A stretch of 64,000 bases of DNA from Labrenzia sp. VG12 (GTDB lineage Bacteria; Pseudomonadota; Alphaproteobacteria; Rhizobiales; Stappiaceae). Location of the stretch: the NCBI RefSeq assembly GCF_002237595.1, contig NZ_CP022529.1, positions 992,001 through 1,056,000 of the forward strand. Direction: 5' to 3'. Position numbers and translations under genes: made by a program. Of this stretch, positions 53,036 through 61,705 are shown piece by piece (the stretch's first letter is position 1; each line of letters begins with the position of its first letter). The notes below the pieces were generated by a model, which worked only from the letters and a program-made list of their open reading frames with translations, did no database searches and had not been told where the DNA came from.

Positions 53036-54442
53036 GTGCAGACCATGAACATCAGCAACCCGAAGGGCCGGTTTGAACCGCCTTCAGAGCTTTCGAACCT
53101 CGGCGAAACTGTCATTGCGGATTTGGTTCGCGTTGGCCTTTTGTCTTCCGATCATCGCAGCGATGTGCCTAAATTGCGGATGGTGGATGAAGGTTTGCGT
53201 CTGTTCGTGCCGCTCCTGGATCGATTTCAAGTCAAGTTGGTACCCATGGAGCGATCGGGATGCCCGGTGCATTTTTGTACAGGCATCCTGAAACTGCCGC
53301 TTGATCCGACGGTGCAACCGGCGCAGCCGGAACGCTCAATCCCCGCAGGCGGGCAGGGAATTGACCCACAAAAAGCAACCATGAGTTGTTTGGGGGAGCT
53401 GGCGGAGCGCGTAAGTCTTTGTAGTCTGGGCGATCGTGACCCCAGAGTGTTTCTGGTGACGGAGGGGCAACCGGAAGTAGATTTTCTCGCCTGGCTCGGG
53501 TTGAGCAACGCGCAGCAGGCGGCGTTGACGCAACGTTCCGGCCGTAAACTTCCAAAAATCGGTGGCGGCGATCCGGATTGGAGTCGTATCTCCAGCAGGC
53601 GGGTCAGGCTCACGTGCCTCACGGGAAATGGTCAGTTGGAGTTGCCCAGTTTCGCGGTTTTGTTTCAGGAAAGCGAACGCGCTATGGGCGGTCCTTTAAA
53701 TCTTGCGTCAAGCGTCGGTTGTGCCGTCTGGCCCACACGCGAAGGGGCGCGTGAACGTGCCTTGCTGGAACTGGCTGAGCGCGATGCCGTGGCCATAACA
53801 TGGTACAACCGCCTGGGGATAACTTTTCTACCCAAGGGAATTCTGCGTGAAATCCTGTCGCCAGGGCTGGTGGCTCACATGGACGACGAACCCCGTCGCT
53901 GGGGTGTTTATCTCCTCCAGACGGATCTGGCTGTACAGGTTGCAATGGCCGTTTCTCACGATGCGGACGGACGGAACTGTGCGTTCGGATCGGCAGCAGG
54001 GTGGGACGCTGCTTCTGCCTGCAGCAGCGCAATTGAAGAGCTGCTGCAATCGGAAAACGCGCTGCAACTGATGGACAGGTCCTATCCGGCGTCCGACAAG
54101 ATGGTTCGGATTCCCAGTCAGCTTGCCTATGCGCGTCGCCGGTCCATCCTGGCAGACTTGCCCCTGCAGGATGCCAGGCCTGTCTCAGAACAACAGCTCT
54201 CCGGACGCTCAAGCTACGAGGCGCTGTTGCGGAGTTGCAGGGAGCAGAACCTTTCGATCTGGGAATTCGATGCCACACGCCCGGATCTGGATATCCCGTG
54301 TATCAAGCTGCTGTCGCCAGACCTGTGCACGTGGGAACCGCGGTTTGGCAAAAAGCGGCTTTATGAAGCGCCGGTCAAATGGGGGGCGCTCAAGAAACCG
54401 TTGACTGAAACCGCCTTTGCAGACCGACCGTTTCCGTTTTGA
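53036..54442 (+). CDS. YcaO-family cyclodehydratase-like enzyme
   Basis: A 468-residue protein with YcaO landmarks: a first Glu-rich ATP-site helix KATMSCLGELAERVSL (~116-131), a second EGARERALLELAERDAVAI (~235-253) and SSAIEELLQSENAL (~333-346). The C-terminus ends DRPFPF, reminiscent of the Pro-rich tails that complete YcaO active sites. YcaO enzymes use ATP to activate peptide backbone amides (azoline, thioamide or amidine formation). The GTG at 53036 is chosen because AGGGGG lies five bases upstream. No TfuA, SagB-type dehydrogenase, E1-like partner, peptidase or exporter is adjacent, so this is a minimal or novel YcaO set. The YcaO call comes from the spacing of the Glu motifs. Confidence 0.78.
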   Translation: MQTMNISNPKGRFEPPSELSNLGETVIADLVRVGLLSSDHRSDVPKLRMVDEGLRLFVPLLDRFQVKLVPMERSGCPVHFCTGILKLPLDPTVQPAQPERSIPAGGQGIDPQKATMSCLGELAERVSLCSLGDRDPRVFLVTEGQPEVDFLAWLGLSNAQQAALTQRSGRKLPKIGGGDPDWSRISSRRVRLTCLTGNGQLELPSFAVLFQESERAMGGPLNLASSVGCAVWPTREGARERALLELAERDAVAITWYNRLGITFLPKGILREILSPGLVAHMDDEPRRWGVYLLQTDLAVQVAMAVSHDADGRNCAFGSAAGWDAASACSSAIEELLQSENALQLMDRSYPASDKMVRIPSQLAYARRRSILADLPLQDARPVSEQQLSGRSSYEALLRSCREQNLSIWEFDATRPDLDIPCIKLLSPDLCTWEPRFGKKRLYEAPVKWGALKKPLTETAFADRPFPF

Positions 54443-54462
54443 AAAAGTGGTTCGCAAAAGCG

Positions 54463-54491
54463 TTGACAGAGACACGGCCGAGGCTTATCAA
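54463..54491 (+). promoter_or_regulatory. Sigma-70-like promoter after ycaO
   Basis: TTGACA (54463-54468) and TATCAA (54486-54491) are separated by exactly 17 bases. It lies in the 3' flank of ycaO with no coding gene downstream on this strand, which points to a non-coding transcript. Confidence 0.5.
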
Positions 54492-54497
54492 AACCTG

Positions 54498-54596
54498 ATC
54501 CAAGAACTCAGGTTTTGAGGTCTTTGCGTCCGGATGACGACTGGGTCATCCGATCTCTGGAAGAAACCTTGGGCGGGGCAATCCCGCCCTTTTTTC
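54498..54596 (+). ncRNA. Candidate small RNA between ycaO and the CAP gene
   Basis: From the predicted start near 54498 to the terminator is ~98 bases. A perfect 8-bp hairpin CGGATGAC / GTCATCCG (54531-54552) and the GC-rich terminator are internal. Upstream, TCAAAACCTGA (54488-54498) and TCAGGTTTTGA (54508-54518) form an 11-bp inverted repeat across the start site, which could be an operator or, in a ycaO read-through RNA, a third hairpin. No known family is recognised. Confidence 0.4.
54571..54596 (+). terminator. Intrinsic terminator downstream of ycaO
   Basis: GGGCGGG (54571-54577), loop GCAAT, CCCGCCC (54583-54589), then six T. It is a textbook rho-independent terminator 129 bases after the ycaO stop. 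Confidence 0.93.
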
Positions 54597-55146
54597 AGCG
54601 AACCGTTGGACGCCCGTCTTCAAAAGGGCGTGCGAGCGTCATCACCCAGAAATTGCGCCATTTACCGGTGTTCCTGTTGGTTCTGGCGATGCCGACCCGC
54701 GTGACATACGGGTTGAGCAGGTTCTTGTTGTGGCCTTCCGATCCCTGCCAGCCACGAAACGCCGCTGCCAGATCGGCATAGCCCGCGCCCAGGTTTTCCG
54801 CGGCCGCGTAATTGGCGTAACCGGCCTTGTCGAGACGCTGGGACAGCCCGAACGCACTGTGGGCCCAGGTTTGCATGCTGTCTCTTTCGGCGATGTGTCG
54901 GGCCATGTCCTGGGACACCTTGTCCAGGGCAGGATCCAGCCTGAGCGCTGGCAGACCGTTCTGCTGGCGATAGGCGTTCAACATGGACAGCATTTGGGAC
55001 TGGTCGACCGGCTGATTGGTCAGGACGGTCTTGTCTTCAAGCTCGCCCCCGCCTGGCAAGGCGCTGCAGGCGCTGAGGACAGCGATCAGCAACAGGCCAA
55101 TGAGAGCCGGGAAAAGACCGCGGGCATCGGTACTCTGGAAGTTCAA
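54595..55146 (-). CDS. CAP-domain lipoprotein
   Basis: A 183-residue protein with a lipoprotein signal (LLLIAVLSAC, lipobox LSAC). The CAP/SCP domain (~48-175) starts MLNAYRQQNGLPALRLDPAL and has MQTWAHSAFG, AAENLGAGY, WQGSEGHNKNLLNP and FWVMTLARPF, the usual His/Glu/His constellation. It is probably anchored in the outer membrane facing the periplasm. Bacterial CAP proteins have varied or unknown roles. It starts with a TTG overlapping the phosphodiesterase stop (TTGA), so the two are coupled. Confidence 0.9.
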   Translation of the reverse strand: MNFQSTDARGLFPALIGLLLIAVLSACSALPGGGELEDKTVLTNQPVDQSQMLSMLNAYRQQNGLPALRLDPALDKVSQDMARHIAERDSMQTWAHSAFGLSQRLDKAGYANYAAAENLGAGYADLAAAFRGWQGSEGHNKNLLNPYVTRVGIARTNRNTGKWRNFWVMTLARPFEDGRPTVR

Positions 55147-55979
55147 CGTTCGTCTCCGGGCCAGACGACACCTTCGTCGGCGAAGAAGTTATAGGGTCCG
55201 GGGAAATTCTCCACATACGCCATGTGGGTCACAACCCCCGTTTCCATCGAATGGTAATGCAGGAAATAGGCCGCCGGTTCGAAGTTGAACAGGGCAGGAC
55301 TGTCTTCGCTCAGGTCAAGCACGACCTGATGGCCTGTGCTGGGTGCAAGCGTCATTATCCTTCCGGCGAAGCTGGCAATGATTGGACGATGCAGGTGGCC
55401 GCATAAAAACCGTTCCACATGAGCGTGGGGTATAACGACTTCCTCAAGCGCCGGTGCGTCGGTTAGCCCGATATTGTCCATATGCCGGATCCCCGACAGG
55501 GCAGGCGGGTGATGGAGTGCAATCAGGGTCGGACGTTGATCCTCGCTCAACCTGGCCTCCAGCCAGCGCAGCTGATCCCGGCCGATCTCGCCACAGGGGC
55601 TTCCACTCAGATAGGTGTCCAGCACAATGAGGCGAACGCTGCCGATGTCGGCGCAGTAACTGATCTTGCCGTCCGGGTTTTCCGCCAGGCCTGGATACCC
55701 GGCCATTTCCCGGCGCATTTTAGCCGTCGAATCGTGATTTCCAGGCAGAAGATAGACCGGTATGTCCAGACGGGAGAGGATCCGCTTTGCAACGGCATAT
55801 TCACGCGGGTCGCTTCGGTCGGTGAGGTCTCCGGTAATAACCAGGGCATCGGGCTGCGGGTCCAGCGCCTTTAAGGAGAGAATGGCACGTTCCGCCAGCA
55901 TGTTGGTATCGGAGACCCGGTAACAGGCAAGACCGCGCGGCCGCAAATGCAGGTCGGTCATGTGGGCGATCAATGTCAT
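55143..55979 (-). CDS. CpdA-like metallophosphoesterase (probable cAMP phosphodiesterase)
   Basis: A 278-residue calcineurin-like phosphoesterase with complete metal motifs: MTDLHLRP, ITGDLTDRS, LLPGNHDST, IALHHPPA and FLCGHLHRP. The arrangement matches class III cyclic nucleotide phosphodiesterases (CpdA) and GpdQ-type glycerophosphodiesterases; CpdA is preferred for its length and its D-H-x(n)-GD-x(n)-GNHD spacing. If it hydrolyses cAMP it would act against products such as those of the CHASE2 cyclase in this window. Substrate choice is inference. Confidence 0.82.
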   Translation of the reverse strand: MTLIAHMTDLHLRPRGLACYRVSDTNMLAERAILSLKALDPQPDALVITGDLTDRSDPREYAVAKRILSRLDIPVYLLPGNHDSTAKMRREMAGYPGLAENPDGKISYCADIGSVRLIVLDTYLSGSPCGEIGRDQLRWLEARLSEDQRPTLIALHHPPALSGIRHMDNIGLTDAPALEEVVIPHAHVERFLCGHLHRPIIASFAGRIMTLAPSTGHQVVLDLSEDSPALFNFEPAAYFLHYHSMETGVVTHMAYVENFPGPYNFFADEGVVWPGDER

Positions 55980-56317
55980 TGGAAATCCATGTGTCTCAAA
56001 GATGATTCAACAAAACAGACGATAGAGCGCCGGATGAAAATTTGAAAGCATCCGACCTCGGTGCGAGCGCAGGCGCCTCGCCATAGTACCGTGCGGGGCG
56101 GTTGGCCAATGCCCTGTCGGCGTTGAGGGGCAGAACAACGAGCTGCGGCCATTGAAACGTCCGGTCGGGACACTCTTCGACGAGGGGAAAGAAGAGCTTT
56201 TTCCTGTCCCTTCTAGCTTGACGGGCATGGACTTGTTTCCCTTTTTGAAAAGCTCATGTAGGAGATGCTTGCAAGACGGGGTTACCGTTCCCCGGACAGA
56301 ACTGGATCTAGGATTTG
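55980..56317. other. 338-base divergent intergenic region, no gene seen
   Basis: This lies between the phosphodiesterase (minus) and the lipid-modification operon (plus). Frames are short and without plausible products. Promoters for both sides are expected here; none was assigned with confidence. Confidence 0.5.
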
Positions 56318-58150
56318 ATGGCCGACAAAAACGACACAGCCCCCAAGGCGGAAGACGAGGCCGCGACGGTGGAGCCTTCCGGCCCGGCTGCCGAGGCTGC
56401 AGGCAAGGACAGGGCCGACACGCCAAAGGCGCCGCGTAAACCTGTCTGGATGCACATTTTCGGTCACGACATCACGGCACCGTTTCTGCTTCTTTTGCTG
56501 TCGCTGTTTCTGTTTGTACCCGGCCAATGGAACGTGCCGCCGCTTGATCGCGATGAACCGCGCTACACCCAGGCGACCAAGCAGATGCTTGAGACAGGGG
56601 ACTATGTCGATATCCGGTTCCAGGAACAGGCACGCCACAAGAAGCCTGTCGGTATCTACTGGATGCAGGCCGCCGCCGCAAAACTGACCGGACACGGCGC
56701 TGAGGCACCGCTTTGGGTCTACCGCCTGCCGTCCCTTCTCGGTGCGACGTTAAGCGTTCTGGCAGCGTTCTGGCTCGCGCGGGCCTTCATGGGGCCGGCC
56801 GGAGCTTTGCTCGTCGGCTGTTTTGTCGCCCTTGCCATCATTGTCGGGGTGGAAGCCAGGCTTGCCAAGACCGATGCCATGCTGATGGCAACGGTCATCG
56901 TCGCGCAGGGAGCCTTGGCGCGGATCTGGCTCAAGAACCCCGGCAGGCGGATCTGGGGGCTGAATTTCGTCTTCTGGACGGCCCTGGCGGCCAGCGTTCT
57001 CATCAAGGGCCCGGTCGGGCTCATGGTCGTCGGTACCACCATCATCGGCCTGATGGCTCTGACCCGAAAAGCCGCCTGGTTCAAGGCGGCGTCGCCTTTG
57101 GTGGGGGTCATCTGGTTTCTGCTTCTGGTCGCCCCGTGGTTCGTGGCGATCTGGATTGCAACGGACGGCACCTTCTTCACCGAAGCGATTGGCAGGGATC
57201 TGCTCGGCAAGGTGGGGCAGGGGCAGGAAGGTCATGGCGCGCCGCCGCTCACACATCTGGGCGCCATGCTCGGCGTTTTCTGGCCGCTGCCCGCCTTCGT
57301 CCTTCTGGCAGCTCCTCTGATCTGGCAGGAGCGCAAAAGCCCGCTGGTCCTGTTCGCCGCCAGCTGGTTCGTGCCCAGCTGGGTCATTTTTGAACTCGTG
57401 GCCACCAAGCTGCCGCACTATACAATGCCGCTGCTGCCGGCGCTGGCGCTGCCGGTTGCCGCTGCCATGATGGAAGGGGCAGGCGCTGAGAGCCGCAAAT
57501 CCCTGCGCTGGATTGCTGCGATCCTTCTGGGATTGCCGGCCGTCGGTCTCGCTGTGGCTGCCTTTGCCGGGCCGATCGTTCTGGGCACCTGGCCGTCGCC
57601 CCCTGGCGTCGTCATTGTTGCCCTTGGAGCCATTTTCGGCCTCGCGGCTGCCGGACGGTTGCTGCGTGGCCCGGCCCTTTACGCCATGCCAGCCGTCTGC
57701 CTGACGGCGATCTGCGTTGCCGTCGGTGTCTGGGGCTTCGTCGGACCGGCCTTGTCGCCGATCTGGGTGAGCCCGCGACTGGTGGCGGCTCTCGACGACC
57801 TGCCCGGATGTGCGGACCAGAGCCACCGTCATGTCGTGACTTCAGGTTTCCACGAGCCGAGTTTCATCTTTCTGGAAGGCACACAGACAAAGATCATTTC
57901 TCCGAAGGGAGCAGCAGAGTTTTTGGCCGAACCGGCGTCTGCTGAGCCAGGTTCGTGCCGGATCGCGGCGATAGAAAGCCGGGAAGAAGCGGCGTTTTTG
58001 GCGGCCGCAAAAGAGATTGGTCTTGTGCCTGAGGCGCGAAAAAGGGTAGACGGCCTCAACATAAACGGCGGCGATGACGTAGACATCGCACTTTATCAGA
58101 ATGCCAGGTCGGTCACGGGTATAGAAAACGGCAATGCAGAGCAGCAATAA
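56318..58150 (+). CDS. GT39/ArnT-type membrane glycosyltransferase
   Basis: A 610-residue protein from the ATG at 56318 with an Ala/Glu-rich cytoplasmic N-terminus and about ten to twelve membrane helices. The catalytic Asp-Glu of PMT/ArnT enzymes is in PPLDRDEPRY in the first periplasmic loop, with KKPVGIYWM following. Such enzymes transfer a sugar (aminoarabinose, galacturonic acid, mannose) from a polyprenyl-phosphate donor to lipid A or protein. It overlaps the PAP2 gene by 17 bases and is two genes upstream of a dolichyl-phosphate-mannose-synthase-like GT2, the likely donor maker. Confidence 0.9.
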   Translation: MADKNDTAPKAEDEAATVEPSGPAAEAAGKDRADTPKAPRKPVWMHIFGHDITAPFLLLLLSLFLFVPGQWNVPPLDRDEPRYTQATKQMLETGDYVDIRFQEQARHKKPVGIYWMQAAAAKLTGHGAEAPLWVYRLPSLLGATLSVLAAFWLARAFMGPAGALLVGCFVALAIIVGVEARLAKTDAMLMATVIVAQGALARIWLKNPGRRIWGLNFVFWTALAASVLIKGPVGLMVVGTTIIGLMALTRKAAWFKAASPLVGVIWFLLLVAPWFVAIWIATDGTFFTEAIGRDLLGKVGQGQEGHGAPPLTHLGAMLGVFWPLPAFVLLAAPLIWQERKSPLVLFAASWFVPSWVIFELVATKLPHYTMPLLPALALPVAAAMMEGAGAESRKSLRWIAAILLGLPAVGLAVAAFAGPIVLGTWPSPPGVVIVALGAIFGLAAAGRLLRGPALYAMPAVCLTAICVAVGVWGFVGPALSPIWVSPRLVAALDDLPGCADQSHRHVVTSGFHEPSFIFLEGTQTKIISPKGAAEFLAEPASAEPGSCRIAAIESREEAAFLAAAKEIGLVPEARKRVDGLNINGGDDVDIALYQNARSVTGIENGNAEQQ

Positions 58151-59036
58151 ATTTGTCTGGCATATCCTGGCACGCATGCGCGGGAATATGCGGCGGGCTG
58201 CCATCCTGTTCTCGGGCCGCAAGGATCGTGCACAGCAGAACAGGGGTGTTCTGCCGCCGGGGCAAAGGCCGCAGGACATCCTTGCCGTGCTGCTGCTGAC
58301 CGTCGGCATCGCGGTTGTTGCCTTCGACATTCCCACCTATCCCTGGCTTCGGTCCTTGCCCGGCGAGTATCGATCCGCCTTTCGGTCGGTAACCGATTTC
58401 GGCAAGGCGGACTGGATCCTGATTTCAACAGGCCTGACATGCCTTGCGCTTCTGGCCCAGGAGGCCGGGCGCTACAGTTTCCGTCTGCGCATGGCGATCG
58501 GATCGCTGTTTACCTATGCGGCCTTCATTTTCTATTCGGTGGCCGCGACCGGTCTGATCGCGATCGTCTTCAAATGGTCGCTCGGCCGGGCCCGGCCCAA
58601 ACTTTATGAGGAAGTCGGGCCGGTCCGGTTCGATTTCCTGGCCTTTGACGGAACCTATACAAGCTTTCCTTCCGGTCACTCGACCACCGTCGCCGCACTG
58701 GCAACGGCGCTCGCCTTCATCTTTCCTGCCTATCGCTGGCTGATTGTTGTCGGGGCGTTCTGGCTGGCCTTCAGCCGGGTCATGGTGGGCGCGCATTACC
58801 CGAGCGATGTCATTGCCGGCACGCTCCTTGGAATGACATTCACCTTCTTCACGGTACGGGCCATGGCGCGCCGTCGCATCGGTTTTCATATGACCTCCAC
58901 CGGCAAGATCATGCCGAACATGACCGCGCGGTCCGCCAGGGCCTGCTGTCGGGCGGTGTGGCAGGTCATGCGCGGGCAGCGCGGTGCCGACCGGATTGTG
59001 CCCCCCGCAGAAGAACAGGAACGGACCCAAATATGA
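58134..59036 (+). CDS. PAP2-family membrane phosphatase (LpxE/lipid phosphatase-like)
   Basis: A 300-residue membrane enzyme with the three PAP2 motifs: KWSLGRARP, FPSGHST and SRVMVGAHYPSD, containing the catalytic His residues, on ~6 helices. In lipid A operons such proteins remove the 1- or 4'-phosphate, or recycle polyprenyl diphosphate. The basic N- and C-terminal tails are cytoplasmic. It is coupled to the glycosyltransferase upstream and to the GT2 downstream (ATGA). Confidence 0.9.
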   Translation: MQSSNKFVWHILARMRGNMRRAAILFSGRKDRAQQNRGVLPPGQRPQDILAVLLLTVGIAVVAFDIPTYPWLRSLPGEYRSAFRSVTDFGKADWILISTGLTCLALLAQEAGRYSFRLRMAIGSLFTYAAFIFYSVAATGLIAIVFKWSLGRARPKLYEEVGPVRFDFLAFDGTYTSFPSGHSTTVAALATALAFIFPAYRWLIVVGAFWLAFSRVMVGAHYPSDVIAGTLLGMTFTFFTVRAMARRRIGFHMTSTGKIMPNMTARSARACCRAVWQVMRGQRGADRIVPPAEEQERTQI

Positions 59037-59794
59037 CACAGAGCTTTCTGGACGGGCTGTCGGTCGGTCAGGGCGAACTTGCCGTCACGGTTGTCGTGCC
59101 GGCAAAGGACGAAGCGGAAAATCTGCCGATCCTGCTCGACGAGATCGAAGAGGCTCTGAGCGGACGCCGTTTTGAAGTCATCGTGATTGATGACGGGTCA
59201 ACTGACGGCACCGATATCGTGCTCCAGGATTACGCTGCAACCCACGACTGGCTGCGGCCGGTTCGCCACGAAAGCTCGTGCGGTCAAAGCTGCGCCGTGC
59301 GAACGGGCGTTCAGCACGCGCGCGGCGACGTGGTTGCGACCATCGATGGCGACGGCGAAAACAACCCGGCCTATATCCCGGACCTGCTGGATGCGCTGGA
59401 GGCAGCCGGGCCGGCTGTCGCACTGGCGGCCGGTCAGCGGCTCGGACGCAAGGCAAGCCTGGCAAAGCGGTATGCTTCCCGATTTGCCAACAAGCTGCGC
59501 GGCGCCATCCTGCGCGACAACACCCGCGACAGCGGCTGCGGCCTGAAGGCCCTGCGCCGTGACGTCTTTCTGCAGCTGCCCTATTTCGACAGCTGGCACC
59601 GGTTTCTGCCTGCGCTCGTGATCCGCGAGGGCTACGGCGTGACGCATATCGACGTGCAGGATCGTCAGCGCCGTCATGGCACTTCCAAATACGGCATCTT
59701 CGACCGTGCCCTGATCGGTGTCCTGGATCTCTTCGGCGTGTGGTGGCTGCGGCGCCGACGCAAGAAAATCCCTCAAGTTCGACCGCTCACCTGA
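59033..59794 (+). CDS. GT2 polyprenyl-phosphate sugar synthase (ArnC/RgtE/DPM1-like)
   Basis: A 253-residue soluble family 2 glycosyltransferase. GT-A motifs are VVVPAKDEAENLP, IVIDDGSTDGT, IDGDGENNP (metal-binding D-x-D type), SGCGLKALRRDV and RQRRHGTSKYG. It lacks C-terminal membrane helices, like DPM1 and ArnC cores. It likely loads a sugar from a nucleotide donor onto a polyprenyl phosphate, to be used by the GT39 enzyme of the same operon. The ATG at 59033 overlaps the PAP2 stop. Confidence 0.9.
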   Translation: MTQSFLDGLSVGQGELAVTVVVPAKDEAENLPILLDEIEEALSGRRFEVIVIDDGSTDGTDIVLQDYAATHDWLRPVRHESSCGQSCAVRTGVQHARGDVVATIDGDGENNPAYIPDLLDALEAAGPAVALAAGQRLGRKASLAKRYASRFANKLRGAILRDNTRDSGCGLKALRRDVFLQLPYFDSWHRFLPALVIREGYGVTHIDVQDRQRRHGTSKYGIFDRALIGVLDLFGVWWLRRRRKKIPQVRPLT

Positions 59795-59860
59795 TTGCCG
59801 CCACAAATCAAGATCACACACGCGGGTCTTCAACCCGTCTGAACCAACTGGAACTGCACC

Positions 59861-60175
59861 ATGGACGCATTGCTCAATTGGCTAAACGTCGTCTTTGTTC
59901 AACAATTTGATTTCTGGATCATTCTGGGTTTTGTCGCCCAGTTCATGTTCATGATGCGCTTCGTGATCCAGTGGCTCGCGTCGGAACGTGTCGGCCGCTC
60001 CATCGTGCCAGTGGCATTCTGGTTCTTTTCCATCGCCGGCGGCTCCTTGCTGCTGGTCTACGCCGTGCAGCGCCAGGATCCGGTGTTCATTGCCGGGCAG
60101 GGGCTTGGTCTTCTGATCTATTTCCGCAATCTCTGGCTGATCTTCAAGGAAAAGCGGAACGACCCGGCCATCTGA
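59861..60175 (+). CDS. Lipid-A-disaccharide-synthase N-terminal-like (LAB_N) membrane protein
   Basis: A 104-residue protein with three membrane helices and the LAB_N signature: LGFVAQFMFMMRFVIQWLAS, ERVGRSIVPVAFWFFS and AVQRQDPVFIAGQGLGL then YFRNLWLI. The domain is found alone beside ArnT/GT2 genes in many alphaproteobacteria, where it probably acts as a flippase-like partner in sugar-lipid transfer. It closes the lipid-modification operon. Confidence 0.92.
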   Translation: MDALLNWLNVVFVQQFDFWIILGFVAQFMFMMRFVIQWLASERVGRSIVPVAFWFFSIAGGSLLLVYAVQRQDPVFIAGQGLGLLIYFRNLWLIFKEKRNDPAI

Positions 60176-60179
60176 CGCA

Positions 60180-60506
60180 ATGGCCATGCGCTATCTGAAG
60201 GTTGTCTCGATACACGGCAATCTCGAAGAACCGAACATATGCTACTATGAAGATGACGAAGACGATCATCTTTGGACGCGGCGCGTGATGGAGATCTTTC
60301 CTGACGGGACCTTCGGAATGGCTTCCGGAGAGTTTGAATATGGGAAGACCTTTTTGCCAACAGAGGGCAGCATCAGTTTTGACGAAATTGCTGCCGAAGT
60401 CGGCGTTGTGCCCTTCGTCATAACCCAAGAAGAGTTTGAGCGGATCTGGGGGCGCTTGCTGTTTCGAATGCGCTTTGAAAAAGGTGCAGGAGAAGCGCTG
60501 GAGTGA
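60180..60506 (+). CDS. DUF6881-like small protein
   Basis: A 108-residue soluble acidic protein: MRYLKVVSIHGNLEEP, YYEDDEDDHLWTRRVMEIFPDG, and ITQEEFERIWGR. The arrangement (strand, acidic turn, W-x-x-R-V-x-x-F-x-D-G, then EEFE-x-x-W) matches what I recall of DUF6881; its function is unknown. It starts four bases after the LAB_N stop, so it may be expressed with that operon by proximity only. Confidence 0.6.
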   Translation: MAMRYLKVVSIHGNLEEPNICYYEDDEDDHLWTRRVMEIFPDGTFGMASGEFEYGKTFLPTEGSISFDEIAAEVGVVPFVITQEEFERIWGRLLFRMRFEKGAGEALE

Positions 60507-60526
60507 ACCAGCGCCTATCCTTGTGA

Positions 60527-61705
60527 TTACCCGAATGCCTTGTCCAGCGCGTGCGCCATATCCTTGATCAGGTCTTCCGGGTCTTCCAGGCCGATATGAA
60601 GACGCACGGACTGCAGGTCCGGATCGACCTTCGTGGCCGAACGCATGCCCTTGAGGCGGACCGGAATGGCCAGGCTTTCAAACCCGCCCCAGGAATAGCC
60701 GAGCCCGAACAGGGTCAGTGCATCGAGAAAAGCGTAGGCCTGCTCCTGGGTGGTGCTGGACCTGAAGTCAAAGCCGCACAGACCGGACGCTCCGGAGAAA
60801 TCGCGCTTCCACAGGGCGTGGCCCGGATCTGTTTCGAGCGCCGGATAGCGGATCTGGCCGATCTGCTCCTGGTCCTTCAGCCAGTCCAGCACAATGCGGG
60901 TGTTGCGCTGATGGCGCTCCAGACGGACGGACAGCGTTCGCAGGCCGCGCATCCCGAGGAAAACATCATCCGGTGCAACGTGGCTCCCCATGGCGCCGTG
61001 CAGGGCGTCGAGACCCTTCCAGGCCTTCTCGCTGGCAGCGATCGTTCCAAGCATGGCGTCGGAATGGCCGACAATATACTTCGTGCCCGCCTGGATGGAG
61101 AGATCGACACCGAACGCGATAGGTTGGCAGAACAGGGGGCTGGCCCAGGTGTTGTCCATCAGGACAGTCGCGTCGATCTCGTGGGCTGCCGCGGCAATGG
61201 CCGGAACGTCCTGCATTTCAAATGTCAGCGAACCGGGGGCTTCGGTAAAGACCGCTGTGGTTTCCGGCCGGAACAGCGACTTGATTTCCGCACCGATCGA
61301 AGGATCGTAGTACTCCACAGCGATGTTCATTCCCGGCAGGACCGTGTCGGCAAAATGCCGGGTCGGGCCATAGGCTGTATCGGCGATCAGAATATGGTCT
61401 CCCGCCTTGACGCAGGACAGGATCGCCAGCGCGATGGCGTTCAGGCCGGAATTGGCCAGCTTCACACCGGCCGCGCCTTCAATCTCCTTGAGGGCGCCTT
61501 CAAGGGAATCAGTCGTCGGATTACCGCGGCGGGCATAGGAATAGGTTTGTCCGCCCGTGACCATGGTGCCGACATCCGGGTAGAGCACGGTCGAAGCATG
61601 CACGACTGGCGGATTGACAAAACCATGAAAGCCAAGCGGATCGCGCCCTGCATGGGCGAGTTGGGTGTCGGGTTTCAGGTTGGAGCGGGAATCGGAACTG
61701 GACAT
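60527..61705 (-). CDS. metC: Cystathionine beta-lyase
   Basis: A 392-residue PLP enzyme of the Cys/Met metabolism family that cleaves cystathionine to homocysteine. It has the YSYARRGNPTTDSLEGAL block, TAYGPTRHFADTVL, VLMDNTWASPLFCQP, the PLP Lys in AGTKYIVGHSDAMLG (~residue 210) and RMRG-type substrate region GMRGLRTLSVRLERH. The C-terminal LFGLGYSWGGFESL is typical for beta-lyases rather than gamma-synthases. The ATG at 61705 is chosen over 61777 because conserved sequence starts there. It is monocistronic. Confidence 0.93.
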   Translation of the reverse strand: MSSSDSRSNLKPDTQLAHAGRDPLGFHGFVNPPVVHASTVLYPDVGTMVTGGQTYSYARRGNPTTDSLEGALKEIEGAAGVKLANSGLNAIALAILSCVKAGDHILIADTAYGPTRHFADTVLPGMNIAVEYYDPSIGAEIKSLFRPETTAVFTEAPGSLTFEMQDVPAIAAAAHEIDATVLMDNTWASPLFCQPIAFGVDLSIQAGTKYIVGHSDAMLGTIAASEKAWKGLDALHGAMGSHVAPDDVFLGMRGLRTLSVRLERHQRNTRIVLDWLKDQEQIGQIRYPALETDPGHALWKRDFSGASGLCGFDFRSSTTQEQAYAFLDALTLFGLGYSWGGFESLAIPVRLKGMRSATKVDPDLQSVRLHIGLEDPEDLIKDMAHALDKAFG

